DNA of 5,875 nt from Methanosarcina sp. (GTDB lineage Archaea > Halobacteriota > Methanosarcinia > Methanosarcinales > Methanosarcinaceae), in contig PMJC01000025.1 of assembly GCA_003157235.1 (NCBI GenBank), positions 1 to 5,875 on the forward strand, given 5' to 3'. Shown here in pieces: positions 5,819 through 5,875 of the stretch. The position numbers and the translations under genes were made by a program. The notes under the pieces are model-generated. The model did not search any database. It was given only the letters and a program-made list of their open reading frames with translations, and was not told the origin of the DNA. Each line of letters starts with the position of its first letter. Position 1 is the stretch's first letter.

Positions 5819-5875
5819 TTTAATCCTTTAGTCCTTTCGCCCCTGTCTCTAAGTCCCTTACTCCCCTTTTCTCTT
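5819..5875 (+). repeat. Degenerate 7-8-base tandem repeat, pyrimidine-rich
   Basis: Pyrimidine-rich units of seven or eight bases follow one another to the window edge, at about 5819, 5827, 5835, 5843, 5850, 5857 and 5865. The first two units are TTTAATCC and TTTAGTCC. Later units keep the T-rich start and the C-rich end with substitutions. The strand is strongly C/T-biased, unlike the A-rich leaders elsewhere in the window, and no coding potential is apparent. It resembles the decayed short tandem repeats of bacterial intergenic DNA. The full extent and consensus lie outside the window. Confidence 0.5.

Noticed and set aside
5819..5875. CRISPR array at the right edge
   Set aside because: The units are 7-8 bases, degenerate and directly adjacent, with no 20-40 base repeats or unique spacers.

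Overview
The window looks like part of a surface-polysaccharide (LPS O-antigen, capsule or exopolysaccharide) biosynthesis cluster from a member of the Bacteroidetes/Bacteroidota. Three things support this assignment. The DNA is AT-rich, with hand-counted 60-base lines ranging from about 28% GC in the left glycosyltransferase gene to about 42% in the middle one. The main genes lack Shine-Dalgarno sequences and have A/T-rich leaders. TAnnTTTG-type -7 promoter elements lie upstream of two genes. Family and genus cannot be read from the sequence.

Layout, left to right. Bases 1-195 hold at most the tail of an upstream plus-strand gene and a possible 29-codon ORF behind a perfect AAGGAGGT. A minus-strand GT4 (GT-B fold) glycosyltransferase fills 196-1263. 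A 608-bp AT-rich divergent intergenic region follows (1267-1874). A plus-strand FkbM-type SAM-dependent methyltransferase fills 1875-2729. A 96-bp convergent gap separates it from a two-gene minus-strand operon. That operon is transcribed from about 5697 leftward: first a 652-residue fusion of a GT2 (WaaE/KdtX-like) domain and a GT4 domain (3723-5681), then, 24 bp later, a 290-residue GT2-type glycosyltransferase (2826-3698). The right end (5775-5875) is non-coding and repetitive: a 12-bp perfect palindrome, GKTGCYGG repeats and a degenerate pyrimidine-rich tandem repeat that runs off the window.

How the genes work together (inference): four glycosyltransferase catalytic domains in three proteins would add successive sugars to a lipid-linked or lipid A-core acceptor at the cytoplasmic face of the inner membrane, and the FkbM enzyme would O-methylate a sugar. 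No polymerase, flippase, ligase or nucleotide-sugar synthesis gene is visible, so the product cannot be named. The most unusual point is the fused GT2-GT4 enzyme. Its second half is recognisably related to the separate GT4 gene at the left end. I see no mobile element, CRISPR array, tRNA or rRNA, and nothing that amounts to a clearly new defence or signalling system.
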